Source: an uncultured Pelagibacteraceae bacterium (lineage in GTDB: Bacteria; Pseudomonadota; Alphaproteobacteria; Pelagibacterales; Pelagibacteraceae). Taken from it: a stretch of 64,000 nt of DNA. Under the pieces are notes generated by a model that worked only from the letters and a program-made list of their open reading frames with translations, was not told where the DNA came from and did not search any database. Shown here piece by piece: positions 41,620 to 50,864 of the stretch. A program made the translations under genes and the position numbers. Each line of letters starts with the position of its first letter. The first letter of the stretch is position 1. The stretch spans positions 1 to 64,000 of the forward strand of contig CACGPY010000001.1 of the NCBI GenBank assembly GCA_902575095.1. The letters run 5' to 3'.

Positions 41620-42666
41620 TTATTTTGGCTCTTGTTGTGTTAAACAGTGAATTGCTCCAAACCCCCAAATTAATTCTGAACAATCTATAGGAATAATTTT
41701 CCTATTATTAAATTCTTTTTTAAAAATTTTAATCACTATTTTGTCTTTTGGATCATTGAAAGTAGGCAATAAAACAAATTTATTAAAAATATAAAAGTTT
41801 AAATACGATGCTGGAACTCTTATTTTATTTATATAAATAGGTCTAGGCATAGGAATTTTTTTAATTTTAATTTGTGAAGAATTAATTCTGATTTTTTTTA
41901 AAATTTTAAAGTTTTCATCAAGATTTTTGAAATTTTTATCTTTTTTATTATTTTCGTAAGCAAGAAAAACTTTATTATGTTTTACAAATCTAGCAATATC
42001 ATCAACGTGACCATGCGTATCATCTCCCTCAATTCCTTTATTTAGCCAAATAACTTTTTTTGCTCCTAAAAATTTTTTAAATATGCGATTATAATTTTTT
42101 ATTTTTAAGAAAGAATTTCTTTGTTGAATTTTACTCAATAAGCATTCTTTAGTTGTGAGTAGTAAACCTTTTCCATTAACATCGATCGCGCCCCCCTCGA
42201 GAACTATTGGCTTTTTATTAAACTTTGGGGTGATGAAATTTCCTTTGTAATGACTTTTTATTCTTAAATTGACTTTATTATCAGCCCTATAATTTTTATA
42301 TTTAGCCCAACCATTAAACTTCCAATTCAATAAAATATTTTGATTTTTTTTATCCTTAATAAATATCGGCCCTGTATCTCTCATCCATACCCTATCTGTT
42401 TTACAAATAATAAATTTTACATTATGTACTTTTGCATTATTTTTCGTAAGCAATCTTTTAATTGCATTCTTAGAATTGTAGCTTTTAACTAATAGATTTA
42501 CTTCCTGAGACTTAGTAATTTTAGAGATTATTTTAGCAAATATCTTGGGGATATTTTTAAATTTGCCTGGCCAATCATTTTTATTATAAGGCCATCCTAT
42601 TAATGTAGATTGTTGTCTTTCCCATTCAGCTGGCATCCTGAAAAGAGATTTTGTTATTCTAGGCAT
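41620..42666 (-). CDS. aguA: agmatine deiminase
   Basis: A 348-residue guanidino-group hydrolase of the PPAD family, converting agmatine to N-carbamoylputrescine. Visible motifs are MPAEWERQQSTLIGWP, VWMRDTGPIF, VLEGGAIDVNGKG, GIEGDDTHGHVDDIARF and the catalytic Cys341 in WGFGAIHCLTQQEP. It is last in a leftward cassette and overlaps aguB by 8 bases, so it should feed that enzyme directly. Confidence 0.94.
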   Translation of the reverse strand: MPRITKSLFRMPAEWERQQSTLIGWPYNKNDWPGKFKNIPKIFAKIISKITKSQEVNLLVKSYNSKNAIKRLLTKNNAKVHNVKFIICKTDRVWMRDTGPIFIKDKKNQNILLNWKFNGWAKYKNYRADNKVNLRIKSHYKGNFITPKFNKKPIVLEGGAIDVNGKGLLLTTKECLLSKIQQRNSFLKIKNYNRIFKKFLGAKKVIWLNKGIEGDDTHGHVDDIARFVKHNKVFLAYENNKKDKNFKNLDENFKILKKIRINSSQIKIKKIPMPRPIYINKIRVPASYLNFYIFNKFVLLPTFNDPKDKIVIKIFKKEFNNRKIIPIDCSELIWGFGAIHCLTQQEPK

Positions 42667-43534
42667 CTCTTGGATTTTTAAGTAGTCCTTTATAATAGTC
42701 TATTCTTCTATCTCTAAAAAAAGGCCAATGTTGTCTAGAGGTTTCTACTTTTTTGAAATCAATTTCACAAATTAAAATGTTTTCTTTTAAACTGGCTTTT
42801 TTAACAACGTTACCACTTGGATCAAATATTACACTATTCCCCCAGAACTCTATTTTTTTATTACTTTGTTTTTCAATTCCTACTCTATTTACTGCAGCAA
42901 CATATATACCATTAGCTATTGCGTGAGACCTTTGAATTGAAAGCCAGGACTCGAGTTGCGGCTTACCAAATTTCCTTTTTTCTTTTGGATGCCATCCAAT
43001 AGCGGTTGGATAAAAAATAATTTCTGCTCCTTTAAGAGCTGTTAATCTTGCTGCTTCAGGAAACCACTGATCCCAACATATTAAAGTTCCTAAATTACCT
43101 TTTGAAGTTTTAAAAGATTTGAAACCTAAATCTCCAGGAGCAAAATAAAACTTCTCGTAAAATTGTGGATCATCAGGGATATGCATTTTTCTGTATTTTC
43201 CTAAAAGTTTACCTTTTTCATTAATTACAATACTACTATTGTGATAAAGCCCGGAGGTCTTCTTCTCAAATAATGAAATTATTAAAATAATTTTCAGTTC
43301 TCTAGCAAGTGCAGAAAATAAGTTACTGCTAGGCCCCGGTATTTTTTCAGCAAAATTAAAGTTTTTATGACTTTCAACCTGACAAAAATATTTTGTCATG
43401 AATAATTCTGGTAAGCAAATTATTTTTGCACCCTTTTTTGCTGCAGAATTAATTTTATCGACAGCATTTTGAATATTTTTTTTTGGGTCAGAAGACATTT
43501 TCATCTGCACTAATGCTATCTTCGTTTTACTCAT
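42659..43534 (-). CDS. aguB: N-carbamoylputrescine amidase
   Basis: A 291-residue nitrilase-superfamily enzyme that releases ammonia and CO2 from N-carbamoylputrescine to give putrescine. The catalytic triad is Glu43 (CLPELF), Lys (LGKYRKMHIPDD) and Cys (TLICWDQWFPEAARL). FYEKFYFAPGD and RIDYYKGL are typical of AguB. It lies between the DHS-like gene and aguA. Confidence 0.94.
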   Translation of the reverse strand: MSKTKIALVQMKMSSDPKKNIQNAVDKINSAAKKGAKIICLPELFMTKYFCQVESHKNFNFAEKIPGPSSNLFSALARELKIILIISLFEKKTSGLYHNSSIVINEKGKLLGKYRKMHIPDDPQFYEKFYFAPGDLGFKSFKTSKGNLGTLICWDQWFPEAARLTALKGAEIIFYPTAIGWHPKEKRKFGKPQLESWLSIQRSHAIANGIYVAAVNRVGIEKQSNKKIEFWGNSVIFDPSGNVVKKASLKENILICEIDFKKVETSRQHWPFFRDRRIDYYKGLLKNPRDA

Positions 43535-43540
43535 TATTTT

Positions 43541-44587
43541 TTAATTAAATAAATTTTGAAAATTTCTTTTTTGTCTTGCTTTCCAATGTTTACGATGAAA
43601 CGCATCGCTTGCTATTAGAGGTAGTACACTTGTAGCTTCAGCAAACACCATTTGTTCCTTCGTCACATCCACTTTGCCCCACGAACTTGCTTCTTTTAAG
43701 GTAGAACTACTACAAGCACCATCTCTCGTATCTGCTACAGTTATTTGAATTGCGTATTTATGCATATCTACTTTTTTACCTAATAACTCCGCACAAACCA
43801 CTGTATCCTGAATAAAATTTTTGGGTACCCCGCCGCCAACCATTAATAATCCCGATTGTTTTGATTTGAGTTTAATTTCAGTTATTTCTCTGAACTCTCT
43901 TATTGAATCTATAGTGATGTGATTTTCTGGATTTTGTTCCTGATGCATTACAAGCCCAAATCCTGCTGAACTATCCGTGAAAGCAGGACAAAATATCGGA
44001 ACATTACTATCATAAGCTGTTTCTATTAATGAGTTTTTTTTCTTAGAATTTGTTTTTAAATATTTTCCAAGTTCTTTAATAAATTCCCTAGAGGTATATG
44101 TTTTAGGTTTTAAAGAATTAGCAATATCACATATAGTTTTGTCACACGCTTGAAGTTCCTCTTCATCAATATAAGTGTCATATATCCTGTCAATATAGTT
44201 GTTTCTTAGCTCAGTATCATCTTGAAACTGGGATCCTTGATAATGCTTGAAACCTAGAGCTTCAAAAAAATCCATATCTATAATCGAGGCCCCAGTAGCC
44301 ACAATAGCATCAACCATGTTATGTTTTACTAAATCAGTGTATAAATCCATGCATCCACCTGCTGAAGTTGAGCCTGCTAAAGTTAAAAAAATCGAACAAT
44401 CTTTATCTGCAAGCATTTCATTATATATAGCTGCCGCTCTGGCTGTATCTCTAGATGTGAAAGACATTTTACTCATACCATCAATAATCTTACGAGCATC
44501 AAAAGACTTTATATCGATGTGCTCAACTGGGGAATTAAGTAAAGATTTTTTATTGTGTCCGATATTCGGACTATTTTTTTTATTCAT
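43541..44587 (-). CDS. deoxyhypusine-synthase-family protein, probable homospermidine-type synthase
   Basis: A 348-residue NAD-dependent aminobutyl-transfer enzyme. LTLAGSTSAGG, DAIVATGASIIDMDFFEALG and VGGGVPKNFIQ are family motifs, and the Lys in SSWGKVDV aligns with the catalytic Lys of eukaryotic DHS. Bacteria lack the eIF5A substrate; characterised bacterial relatives use putrescine and form homospermidine or a similar polyamine. Here it lies between a decarboxylase and an agmatine-to-putrescine pair, consistent with that. The exact substrate is open. Confidence 0.88.
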   Translation of the reverse strand: MNKKNSPNIGHNKKSLLNSPVEHIDIKSFDARKIIDGMSKMSFTSRDTARAAAIYNEMLADKDCSIFLTLAGSTSAGGCMDLYTDLVKHNMVDAIVATGASIIDMDFFEALGFKHYQGSQFQDDTELRNNYIDRIYDTYIDEEELQACDKTICDIANSLKPKTYTSREFIKELGKYLKTNSKKKNSLIETAYDSNVPIFCPAFTDSSAGFGLVMHQEQNPENHITIDSIREFREITEIKLKSKQSGLLMVGGGVPKNFIQDTVVCAELLGKKVDMHKYAIQITVADTRDGACSSSTLKEASSWGKVDVTKEQMVFAEATSVLPLIASDAFHRKHWKARQKRNFQNLFN

Positions 44588-45768
44588 TAAGCTACTAAAG
44601 AACCAACTTTATCATTAACATTATCGTACATAGATAAAATTGGTTTGTCACTTAATTCGTGAATGTCATTTGAATAAAAACCATTGAAGTTTGTTCTGAA
44701 AGTAAGACTGTAAGCCCCTAACTGACCTAACTCTATATAATCACCTTCTTTAATATTATTTGGTAACAAAAAAGGTCCTTTCATATAATCTAATCCATCA
44801 CAAGTTGGTCCAAAAAAACTAAAAGCAGTCAGTTTTTTAGACTGAATTCTTCCGCTTGTTATCATCCTTGAAGGTAAAACAAAGTTTGGTGCCCCAGCGT
44901 CAAATAAAGATCCATATGTTCCGTCATTAATGTACAAGCTATTTTTTTTTCTTAAAATAACTTTAACAATTGTAGATCCACTTTCTGCCACAAGAGCTCT
45001 TCCTGGCTCACATATAATTTCTGGTAATTTATTTAACTTTAAATTATTAATCTCTTTTTTAATTTCTTCCATATAATTAATTAATGGTTCAGGATTAAGA
45101 TCTGGATATATAGACGGAAATCCTCCACCAACATTAATTATATTTGGTATTATTTTTGTTTTTTTTATTATATTTCCTATTTCACGAATTCCTTTTGAGT
45201 AAGAAATTTTGTGCATACATTGAGAGCCAACGTGAAAACTGATGCCAAGTTTTTTTGAATGTTCCTTACATAATCTTACTAATCCTAAAGCTTCAGAGGG
45301 AAGTGCGCCAAATTTTCTAGATAGGTCTATTTCAGCGTGTTCATTCGAAATTGCAATTCTTACAAATAATTCTAAATCTTTTGCTTGATTAGTGGCCTCT
45401 AGAATTTTCCTCAACTCATCTTTACTATCAAGAGAAAAACTTTTAACGCCATAATCGAAGTAAGCTGATGATATACTTTCTTTACTTTTAATAGTATGCA
45501 TAAAATGTAACTTCGCATCCGACTTAATTTTATTTAGAAGCTTAATTTCATTTAGGGAAGCAACATCGAATTCATTTATACCATTAGCAATAATCTGTTT
45601 AATAATTTTTTCGTTTGGATTTGTTTTGACAGCGTAGAGTATTTTTCCAGGAAAATTATTTTTAAAAAATTTTACGGATTTTTTAATCTCGTTTAACCGC
45701 ATACAATATACGGGGTGATCTGGTTGTAATGAGTTAACTAACTCGTTAACTGTTTTAAATTTTCCCAT
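44587..45768 (-). CDS. PLP-dependent ornithine/lysine/arginine-type decarboxylase (alanine-racemase fold)
   Basis: A 393-residue group IV decarboxylase. The PLP lysine is Lys48 in LYAVKTNPNEK; FHVGSQCM, GGGFPSIYPD, ICEPGRALVAESG and the late CDGLDYM (with the dimer-active-site Cys) match eukaryotic-type ornithine decarboxylase. Ornithine to putrescine is the default call. Because agmatine-using enzymes follow, lysine or arginine specificity should be kept open. AAGGA lies about 9 bases before the ATG. First gene of the cassette. Confidence 0.88.
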   Translation of the reverse strand: MGKFKTVNELVNSLQPDHPVYCMRLNEIKKSVKFFKNNFPGKILYAVKTNPNEKIIKQIIANGINEFDVASLNEIKLLNKIKSDAKLHFMHTIKSKESISSAYFDYGVKSFSLDSKDELRKILEATNQAKDLELFVRIAISNEHAEIDLSRKFGALPSEALGLVRLCKEHSKKLGISFHVGSQCMHKISYSKGIREIGNIIKKTKIIPNIINVGGGFPSIYPDLNPEPLINYMEEIKKEINNLKLNKLPEIICEPGRALVAESGSTIVKVILRKKNSLYINDGTYGSLFDAGAPNFVLPSRMITSGRIQSKKLTAFSFFGPTCDGLDYMKGPFLLPNNIKEGDYIELGQLGAYSLTFRTNFNGFYSNDIHELSDKPILSMYDNVNDKVGSLVA

Positions 45769-45820
45769 TTCATGTGTTCCTTACGTTAAATTACACAAAG
45801 ATTTTTTAAAAAATTTAATA

Positions 45821-45857
45821 AAAAAAACCTTATTTATTTCGCGTTTAAGGTTTTTTT
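45821..45857. terminator. bidirectional terminator-like hairpin between the decarboxylase gene and regA
   Basis: AAAAAAACCTTA and TAAGGTTTTTTT-type arms pair around a loop containing TTTCGCG, with T runs on both strands. It lies between two divergent genes, where a terminator is not needed at gene ends. It may insulate the two promoters or act as an attenuator in the leader of the polyamine cassette. Confidence 0.5.
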
Positions 45858-45894
45858 GACACTATGTAAAGAAAAAAAGGACATTTTTGTCGTG

Positions 45895-45924
45895 TTGAAA
45901 TTTTGTCAACAGTACCTATATAGT
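45895..45924 (+). promoter_or_regulatory. predicted regA promoter
   Basis: TTGAAA (45895-45900) and TATAGT (45919-45924) with an 18-bp spacer. GTTGA and TCAAC form a small inverted repeat (45894-45910) over the -35. The start codon is only 6 bases past the -10, so the transcript would have little or no leader. Confidence 0.42.
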
Positions 45925-45929
45925 TCTTA

Positions 45930-46502
45930 ATGAGGTCGCAGAAAAACATTCCAGAGCAGCTAAAATTAGCAAACTTTGCTGATAAATCGCTATTAATCCT
46001 TGATGATGATGATCCCTTAAGGGGTAGGCTCGCAAGAGCCATGGAGAAGAAAGGATTTCAAGTTAAAGAGGCTAAATCAGTAGCTGAGGGTCTTAATATT
46101 GCTAAAACAGCTCCTACAGCCTTTGCTGTAATTGATCTTAGGCTTGAAGATGGCAATGGATTGGATGTTGTTAAAGAACTCTCAAAAAATAAAAAAGATA
46201 GCAGAATTGTAATGTTAACGGGATACGGGAATCTACCTACGGCTGTGGCCGCAGTGAAAGAAGGTGCAATAGATTATATAGCCAAACCAGTTGATGCGGA
46301 TGATGTTGAGGCTGCTTTGTTAGCTTCACCAGAGTCAAAGGCAAAACCACCCGAAAATCCTATGTCAGCTGATAGAGTAAAATGGGAACACATTCATCGT
46401 GTATTTGAATTATGCAATAGAAACGTTTCTGAAACAGCTAGAAGACTTAAAATGCACAGAAGAACTCTTCAAAGAATTCTTTCAAAAAGATCTCCAAGAT
46501 AA
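45930..46502 (+). CDS. regA: redox response regulator RegA/PrrA/ActR
   Basis: A 190-residue regulator. The receiver domain starts LLILDDDDPLRGRLARAMEK, with phospho-Asp in AVIDLRLEDGNGLD and the late KPVDADDVEAALL. A Fis-type helix-turn-helix ends the protein: NVSETARRLKMHRRTLQRIL, nearly invariant in this family. An in-frame stop at 45921-45923 and the absence of other start codons fix the start at ATG 45930. There is no Shine-Dalgarno, so leaderless translation is possible. Confidence 0.95.
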   Translation: MRSQKNIPEQLKLANFADKSLLILDDDDPLRGRLARAMEKKGFQVKEAKSVAEGLNIAKTAPTAFAVIDLRLEDGNGLDVVKELSKNKKDSRIVMLTGYGNLPTAVAAVKEGAIDYIAKPVDADDVEAALLASPESKAKPPENPMSADRVKWEHIHRVFELCNRNVSETARRLKMHRRTLQRILSKRSPR

Positions 46503-46504
46503 AT

Positions 46505-47056
46505 TTATACTAATTTCTTAATTTTTTTGATTTGATTAATTGCAACGGTTGCAATAAGAATTTTAAAAACTTCTGCAAGCAAAAAAGGTTGAGCGCCTAA
46601 CTGAAAAATTGGTTTGTCCCAACCAATTAAATTTCCTAACCAAGTCATTCCCAAAATATAAATAAAACTTGTTGCTAGCAAAAGTTTCAAAAAGTTTTTT
46701 AATATATTATTGTCATAAATAAACTTTCCAGAAATATAGACTGCTACTAAGAAACCAAGAAGATAACCCATTGTAGGACCAGTAAAGTAAATTAATCCTA
46801 TACCTTTTTCTGGAGTTCCTGCAAAAACAGGTAATCCGACTATCCCTTCAAATAAATACAAAGAAATAGTAGCTAAACCTAACTTCCAACCAAAACCTAT
46901 ACCTATTATTAAAACAACTAAAGTTTGCATTGTCATCGGAACAGGATAAAAAGGAATTTTAATTTTTGAAGAAATAGCTAAGATTAAGCTACCAATTAAT
47001 GCCAAGAAAACATATTTTAGCACTTTAAATTGTTTTAAATTTTTTACTAATTCCAT
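46505..47056 (-). CDS. bioY: biotin transporter S-component BioY
   Basis: A 183-residue membrane protein with about six hydrophobic helices. FYPVPMTMQTLVVLIIG, LYLFEGIVGLPVFAG and GPTMGYLLGFL are BioY signatures. It binds biotin for uptake by an ECF-type transporter; solitary BioY proteins are known to function. No EcfA/EcfT or BioM/BioN genes are nearby. It ends 2 bases from regA and lies 31 bases downstream of an ABC ATPase of a different class. Confidence 0.93.
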   Translation of the reverse strand: MELVKNLKQFKVLKYVFLALIGSLILAISSKIKIPFYPVPMTMQTLVVLIIGIGFGWKLGLATISLYLFEGIVGLPVFAGTPEKGIGLIYFTGPTMGYLLGFLVAVYISGKFIYDNNILKNFLKLLLATSFIYILGMTWLGNLIGWDKPIFQLGAQPFLLAEVFKILIATVAINQIKKIKKLV

Positions 47057-47087
47057 ATAATTAAATAAACATTTTTTTCATTAAAAT

Positions 47088-48017
47088 CTAGTGCTTTGTT
47101 AATTGAACAAATACATCTTCTAAGTCACCATCATCAGTAGAAATATCCTCAATTTTTAAGTTGTTTTGATTAAAATAATTAATTATTTCCCCAAAATTTA
47201 ATAAATTTTTTTCATATGTTGCCGTAATAAGGTTTTGTGAAATAATTTTAAATTTAATTCCCTTCATAAGCAATTGGAGATTTAAATCTACTTTTTTTAC
47301 TTTAAAATTGATTTTTTTAGTTTTAATTCTTTCTAAAAGTTTTTCGGTTGTATCTAAAGCAACCAAACGACCCTTATTAATTATTGCTATACGATCACAC
47401 ATTTCTTGCGCCTCAAGGAGATAGTGGGTAGTTAAAATTATTGTTACACCTTCTTTGTTAAGTTTTTTTACATTATTCCAAAGATTATTTCTAAGTTCCA
47501 CATCAACTCCTGCTGTTGGTTCATCTAAAATTAATATTGGAGGTTGATGAACCATTGCTTTGGCAATCAAAAGTCTTCTTTTCATACCACCAGACAAACT
47601 TCTTGAATAAGCATTAGCCTTTCCCTCCAAAGAAACCATTTTCAGTATCAAGTCTGTGATTCTCTCTGTTTTGGATATTCCGTACATCCCAGCTTGTAGT
47701 TCTAATAATTGTTTTGGACTGAAAAAAGCGTCTAGGTTTACTTCTTGAGGAACTATTCCTATCGAGGCTTTTACCTGCCTTGGATTTTTATCTAGATCGA
47801 AACCCCAAACATTAACCTGCCCAGACGTTTTCGTTACTGTACCTCCTAAAATACTTAAAAAAGTTGTTTTGCCAGCGCCATTTGGTCCAAGTAGTCCGAA
47901 CACTTCTCCCTCTTTAACGTCAAAAGTTAAATTCGTAATGGCTTTAGTTTCCTTTTTTGTTTTGGAGTTAGAATAGGTTTTATTAAGATTTTCAACAGTT
48001 AAAGCATTATTAGTCAT
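47088..48017 (-). CDS. ABC-2-type transporter ATP-binding protein (YadG-like)
   Basis: A 309-residue ATPase: Walker A GLLGPNGAGKTTFLS, signature SLSGGMKRRLLIAKAM, Walker B ILILDEPTAGVD and the switch His in LTTHYLLEAQEM. A C-terminal extension of about 80 residues follows, as in exporters of the YadG/CcmA/DrrA type. No ABC-2 permease is adjacent; the next gene downstream is bioY. The permease is probably elsewhere. Biotin coupling is unlikely because this is not the EcfA class. Confidence 0.88.
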   Translation of the reverse strand: MTNNALTVENLNKTYSNSKTKKETKAITNLTFDVKEGEVFGLLGPNGAGKTTFLSILGGTVTKTSGQVNVWGFDLDKNPRQVKASIGIVPQEVNLDAFFSPKQLLELQAGMYGISKTERITDLILKMVSLEGKANAYSRSLSGGMKRRLLIAKAMVHQPPILILDEPTAGVDVELRNNLWNNVKKLNKEGVTIILTTHYLLEAQEMCDRIAIINKGRLVALDTTEKLLERIKTKKINFKVKKVDLNLQLLMKGIKFKIISQNLITATYEKNLLNFGEIINYFNQNNLKIEDISTDDGDLEDVFVQLTKH

Positions 48018-48059
48018 AATTATTTAATCTTAGTTAAGAATTCAATGTAATATGTATAT

Positions 48060-50825
48060 ATGAGTTCAATAAAAAAAACAGATCATTTTTATCTTATAGA
48101 TGGATCAGGCTATATCTTTAGAGCTTATTACGCCTTACCACCTTTATCTAGAAAAAGTGATGGACTACCAACAGGAGCTGTTAGTGGATTTTGCTCAATG
48201 CTTTTTAAACTTTTAGAGGATGCTAGATCTGATGACTCAAAAAATAAACCAACACATTTTGCTGTTATATTTGATTCAGCAAGAAAAAATTTTAGAAATG
48301 AAATTTACAGTGATTATAAAGCAAACAGGGCAGAGGCACCTGATGATTTAGCTCCTCAGTTTGAATATATAAGAAAATCTGTTGAAGCTTTTAATTTACC
48401 ATCAATTGAGCTTTTAAATTATGAAGCAGATGACCTTATAGCAAGTTATGCAAAAAAAATTACAGAAGCAGGTGCAAAGGTAACCGTAATTTCATCAGAT
48501 AAAGATTTGATGCAGTTAGTATCAAATAAAGTCAGACTATTTGATCCTATGAAAAGTAAAGTAATAGGTGAGAAAGAGGTAATTGAAAAATTTGGAGTTA
48601 AACCAGAGCAAGTAATTGACGTGCAATCGCTTGCTGGAGACAGTTCAGATAATGTACCGGGAGTACCAGGCATTGGTATTAAGACAGCGGCAGAACTTAT
48701 TAATAAATACAAAACTTTAGAAAATTTATTAAAGAAGGCATCAGAAATACCTCAGAATAAAAGAAGAGAAACATTATTGTCTAACAAAGATAAAGCTATG
48801 ATTAGCAAGCAATTAGTTACTTTGAAAGATGATGTCCCACTCAAGAATAATGCTGCCGATTTTATCATTAAAGAAATAAATAAAGATAAATTGTATGATT
48901 TTTTAAGAGACATGGAATTTAATAGACTGTTAAGCCAAGCAATTAGTTTTTATGGTGAATCAACAAAAAAAGATTTTAAAGATAAAACTTTAGTAAAAAA
49001 AAATAGTAAGATAAATACTAAGAACTACAAAACTATTTCAAAAAAAAAACAACTTGACGAATTAATAAAAAAATTAGATGAAAAGTCAGTTATAGCGGTT
49101 GATACTGAAACTTCTTCTCTAAATCCACAAGAAGCGGATCTTGTGGGTATATCAGTATGTTATGAGGCCAACGAGGCTTTCTATATTCCAGTGGGTCATA
49201 AAGAGAGAACAGAATTAAAAAAGGATATAGTTTTAAAAAAGCTTAAACCAATTTTAGAAGATCCAAGTATAAAAAAAGTCGGCCAAAATATAAAATACGA
49301 TTTTATTATATTCAAAAATAACGGTATCGAATTATGCTCGATAGAAGATACGATGTTACTTTCGTATACATTAGATGCTGGAAATAATAGACACAACATG
49401 GATATTCTATCTGAATTGCACCTTGGCCATAAAACTATTTCTTATAAAGATTTGGTAGGATCTGGAAAAAAACAATTAAATTTTGCAGACGTAGATATTA
49501 AACCTGCTACTGAATATGCTGCTGAAGATGCAGATATAACTCTAAGATTATATGAAGCTTTATCTGAAAGAGTATCTGAGGAAAAATTAGAAAGAGTTTA
49601 TGAGGAATTTGAAAAACCAATGATCAAAATCCTTTCAAGGCTTGAGATGAACGGCATAAAAGTTGATGACGCTTATCTTAAAAAACTTTCTAAGAAATTT
49701 GAGGAAAGATTAATAACTATTGAAAAAGAAATTTACGAAATATCAGGTAAAAAATTCAATATCGGTTCACCAAAACAACTGGGAGAAATTATTTATAATG
49801 ATCTAAAAATAGCTAAGTTAAAAAAAACAAAAAAAGGTAGTTTAGCTACGAGTGCTAAAATCTTAGAAGATTTAGCTTCAACAGGACATAAATTTCCTAA
49901 TCTAGTTTTAGAATGGCGGCAGGTTTCAAAACTAAAAAGCACTTACACAGATGCTTTACAAGATCATATAAATAAAAAAACAAAAAGAGTTCACACTTCC
50001 TTCTTACTCGCAGCAACTAATACTGGTAGGCTAGCCTCGAGTGATCCAAATTTACAAAATATTCCTATAAAAACTTCAGATGGAAAAGAAATAAGAAAAG
50101 CATTTGTAGCGGATAAAAATAATTTACTTATTTCAGCGGACTACAACCAAATAGAAATGAGAATTCTTGCTGATATGGCTGATGTCAAGGAATTAAAGAA
50201 AGCTTTTAAAAACAATCAGGATATTCATTCTTTAACAGCGAGCCAAGTCTTTGATGTTCCGATTACTAAAGTGACAGATGATTTTAGACGAAAAGCAAAG
50301 GCTATTAATTTTGGAATTATTTATGGAATAACACAATATGGATTAGCAAAACAAATATCGGTGTCAAACGAAGAAGCTTTAAGTTTCATTAATTCGTATT
50401 TTAATAAATTTCCTGAGATTAAAGATTATATGAATACAACAATTAAAACTTGTAGGAAGCAGGGTTTTGTAACAAATATTTTTGGAAGAAGAATTCATTT
50501 AAGAGGAATTAATGATAAAAATTTTAGCGTTCGAGCATTTCAGGAAAGAGCAGCAATTAATGCTCCAATACAAGGATCTGCTGCAGATATTATTAGATTG
50601 GCAATGATTAAAATTGATAAGGTTCTTGAAGAAAAAAAGAAAGCAAAAATGCTTTTACAAATACACGATGAACTTATTTTTGAGTGTTTAAAAAAAGATG
50701 AGAGTGAAGTAAAAAAAATTGTAAAAGAATCAATGATGTCAGTTTCAAGTTCTGATCATCATATGTTTTCTATACCTTTAGAAGTCAGTATTAACTCTGG
50801 AAACAATTGGGGAGAGGCCCATTAA
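48060..50825 (+). CDS. polA: DNA polymerase I
   Basis: A 921-residue enzyme with all three domains: 5'-3' exonuclease (about 1-300, HFYLIDGSGYIFRAYYAL, GDSSDNVPGVPGIG), 3'-5' exonuclease (about 330-510, with AVDTETSSLNPQ and KVGQNIKYDFII suggesting an active proofreading site) and polymerase (about 530-921, SADYNQIEMRILA, RRKAKAINFGIIYG, LLQIHDELIFE). Full length, with the expected catalytic acids. It is divergent from the ABC ATPase gene across 42 bases. Confidence 0.97.
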   Translation: MSSIKKTDHFYLIDGSGYIFRAYYALPPLSRKSDGLPTGAVSGFCSMLFKLLEDARSDDSKNKPTHFAVIFDSARKNFRNEIYSDYKANRAEAPDDLAPQFEYIRKSVEAFNLPSIELLNYEADDLIASYAKKITEAGAKVTVISSDKDLMQLVSNKVRLFDPMKSKVIGEKEVIEKFGVKPEQVIDVQSLAGDSSDNVPGVPGIGIKTAAELINKYKTLENLLKKASEIPQNKRRETLLSNKDKAMISKQLVTLKDDVPLKNNAADFIIKEINKDKLYDFLRDMEFNRLLSQAISFYGESTKKDFKDKTLVKKNSKINTKNYKTISKKKQLDELIKKLDEKSVIAVDTETSSLNPQEADLVGISVCYEANEAFYIPVGHKERTELKKDIVLKKLKPILEDPSIKKVGQNIKYDFIIFKNNGIELCSIEDTMLLSYTLDAGNNRHNMDILSELHLGHKTISYKDLVGSGKKQLNFADVDIKPATEYAAEDADITLRLYEALSERVSEEKLERVYEEFEKPMIKILSRLEMNGIKVDDAYLKKLSKKFEERLITIEKEIYEISGKKFNIGSPKQLGEIIYNDLKIAKLKKTKKGSLATSAKILEDLASTGHKFPNLVLEWRQVSKLKSTYTDALQDHINKKTKRVHTSFLLAATNTGRLASSDPNLQNIPIKTSDGKEIRKAFVADKNNLLISADYNQIEMRILADMADVKELKKAFKNNQDIHSLTASQVFDVPITKVTDDFRRKAKAINFGIIYGITQYGLAKQISVSNEEALSFINSYFNKFPEIKDYMNTTIKTCRKQGFVTNIFGRRIHLRGINDKNFSVRAFQERAAINAPIQGSAADIIRLAMIKIDKVLEEKKKAKMLLQIHDELIFECLKKDESEVKKIVKESMMSVSSSDHHMFSIPLEVSINSGNNWGEAH

Positions 50826-50864
50826 ACGCCTAAATTTTGACAACATAATTAAGAAAATAAAAAT

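Noticed and set aside
47088-48017. ABC ATPase as the biotin ECF ATPase for BioY
   Set aside because: Its sequence and C-terminal extension are of the ABC-2 exporter class, not EcfA/BioM.
50837-50864. TTGACA before chvI as a promoter
   Set aside because: No matching -10 at a usable spacing before the start codon.
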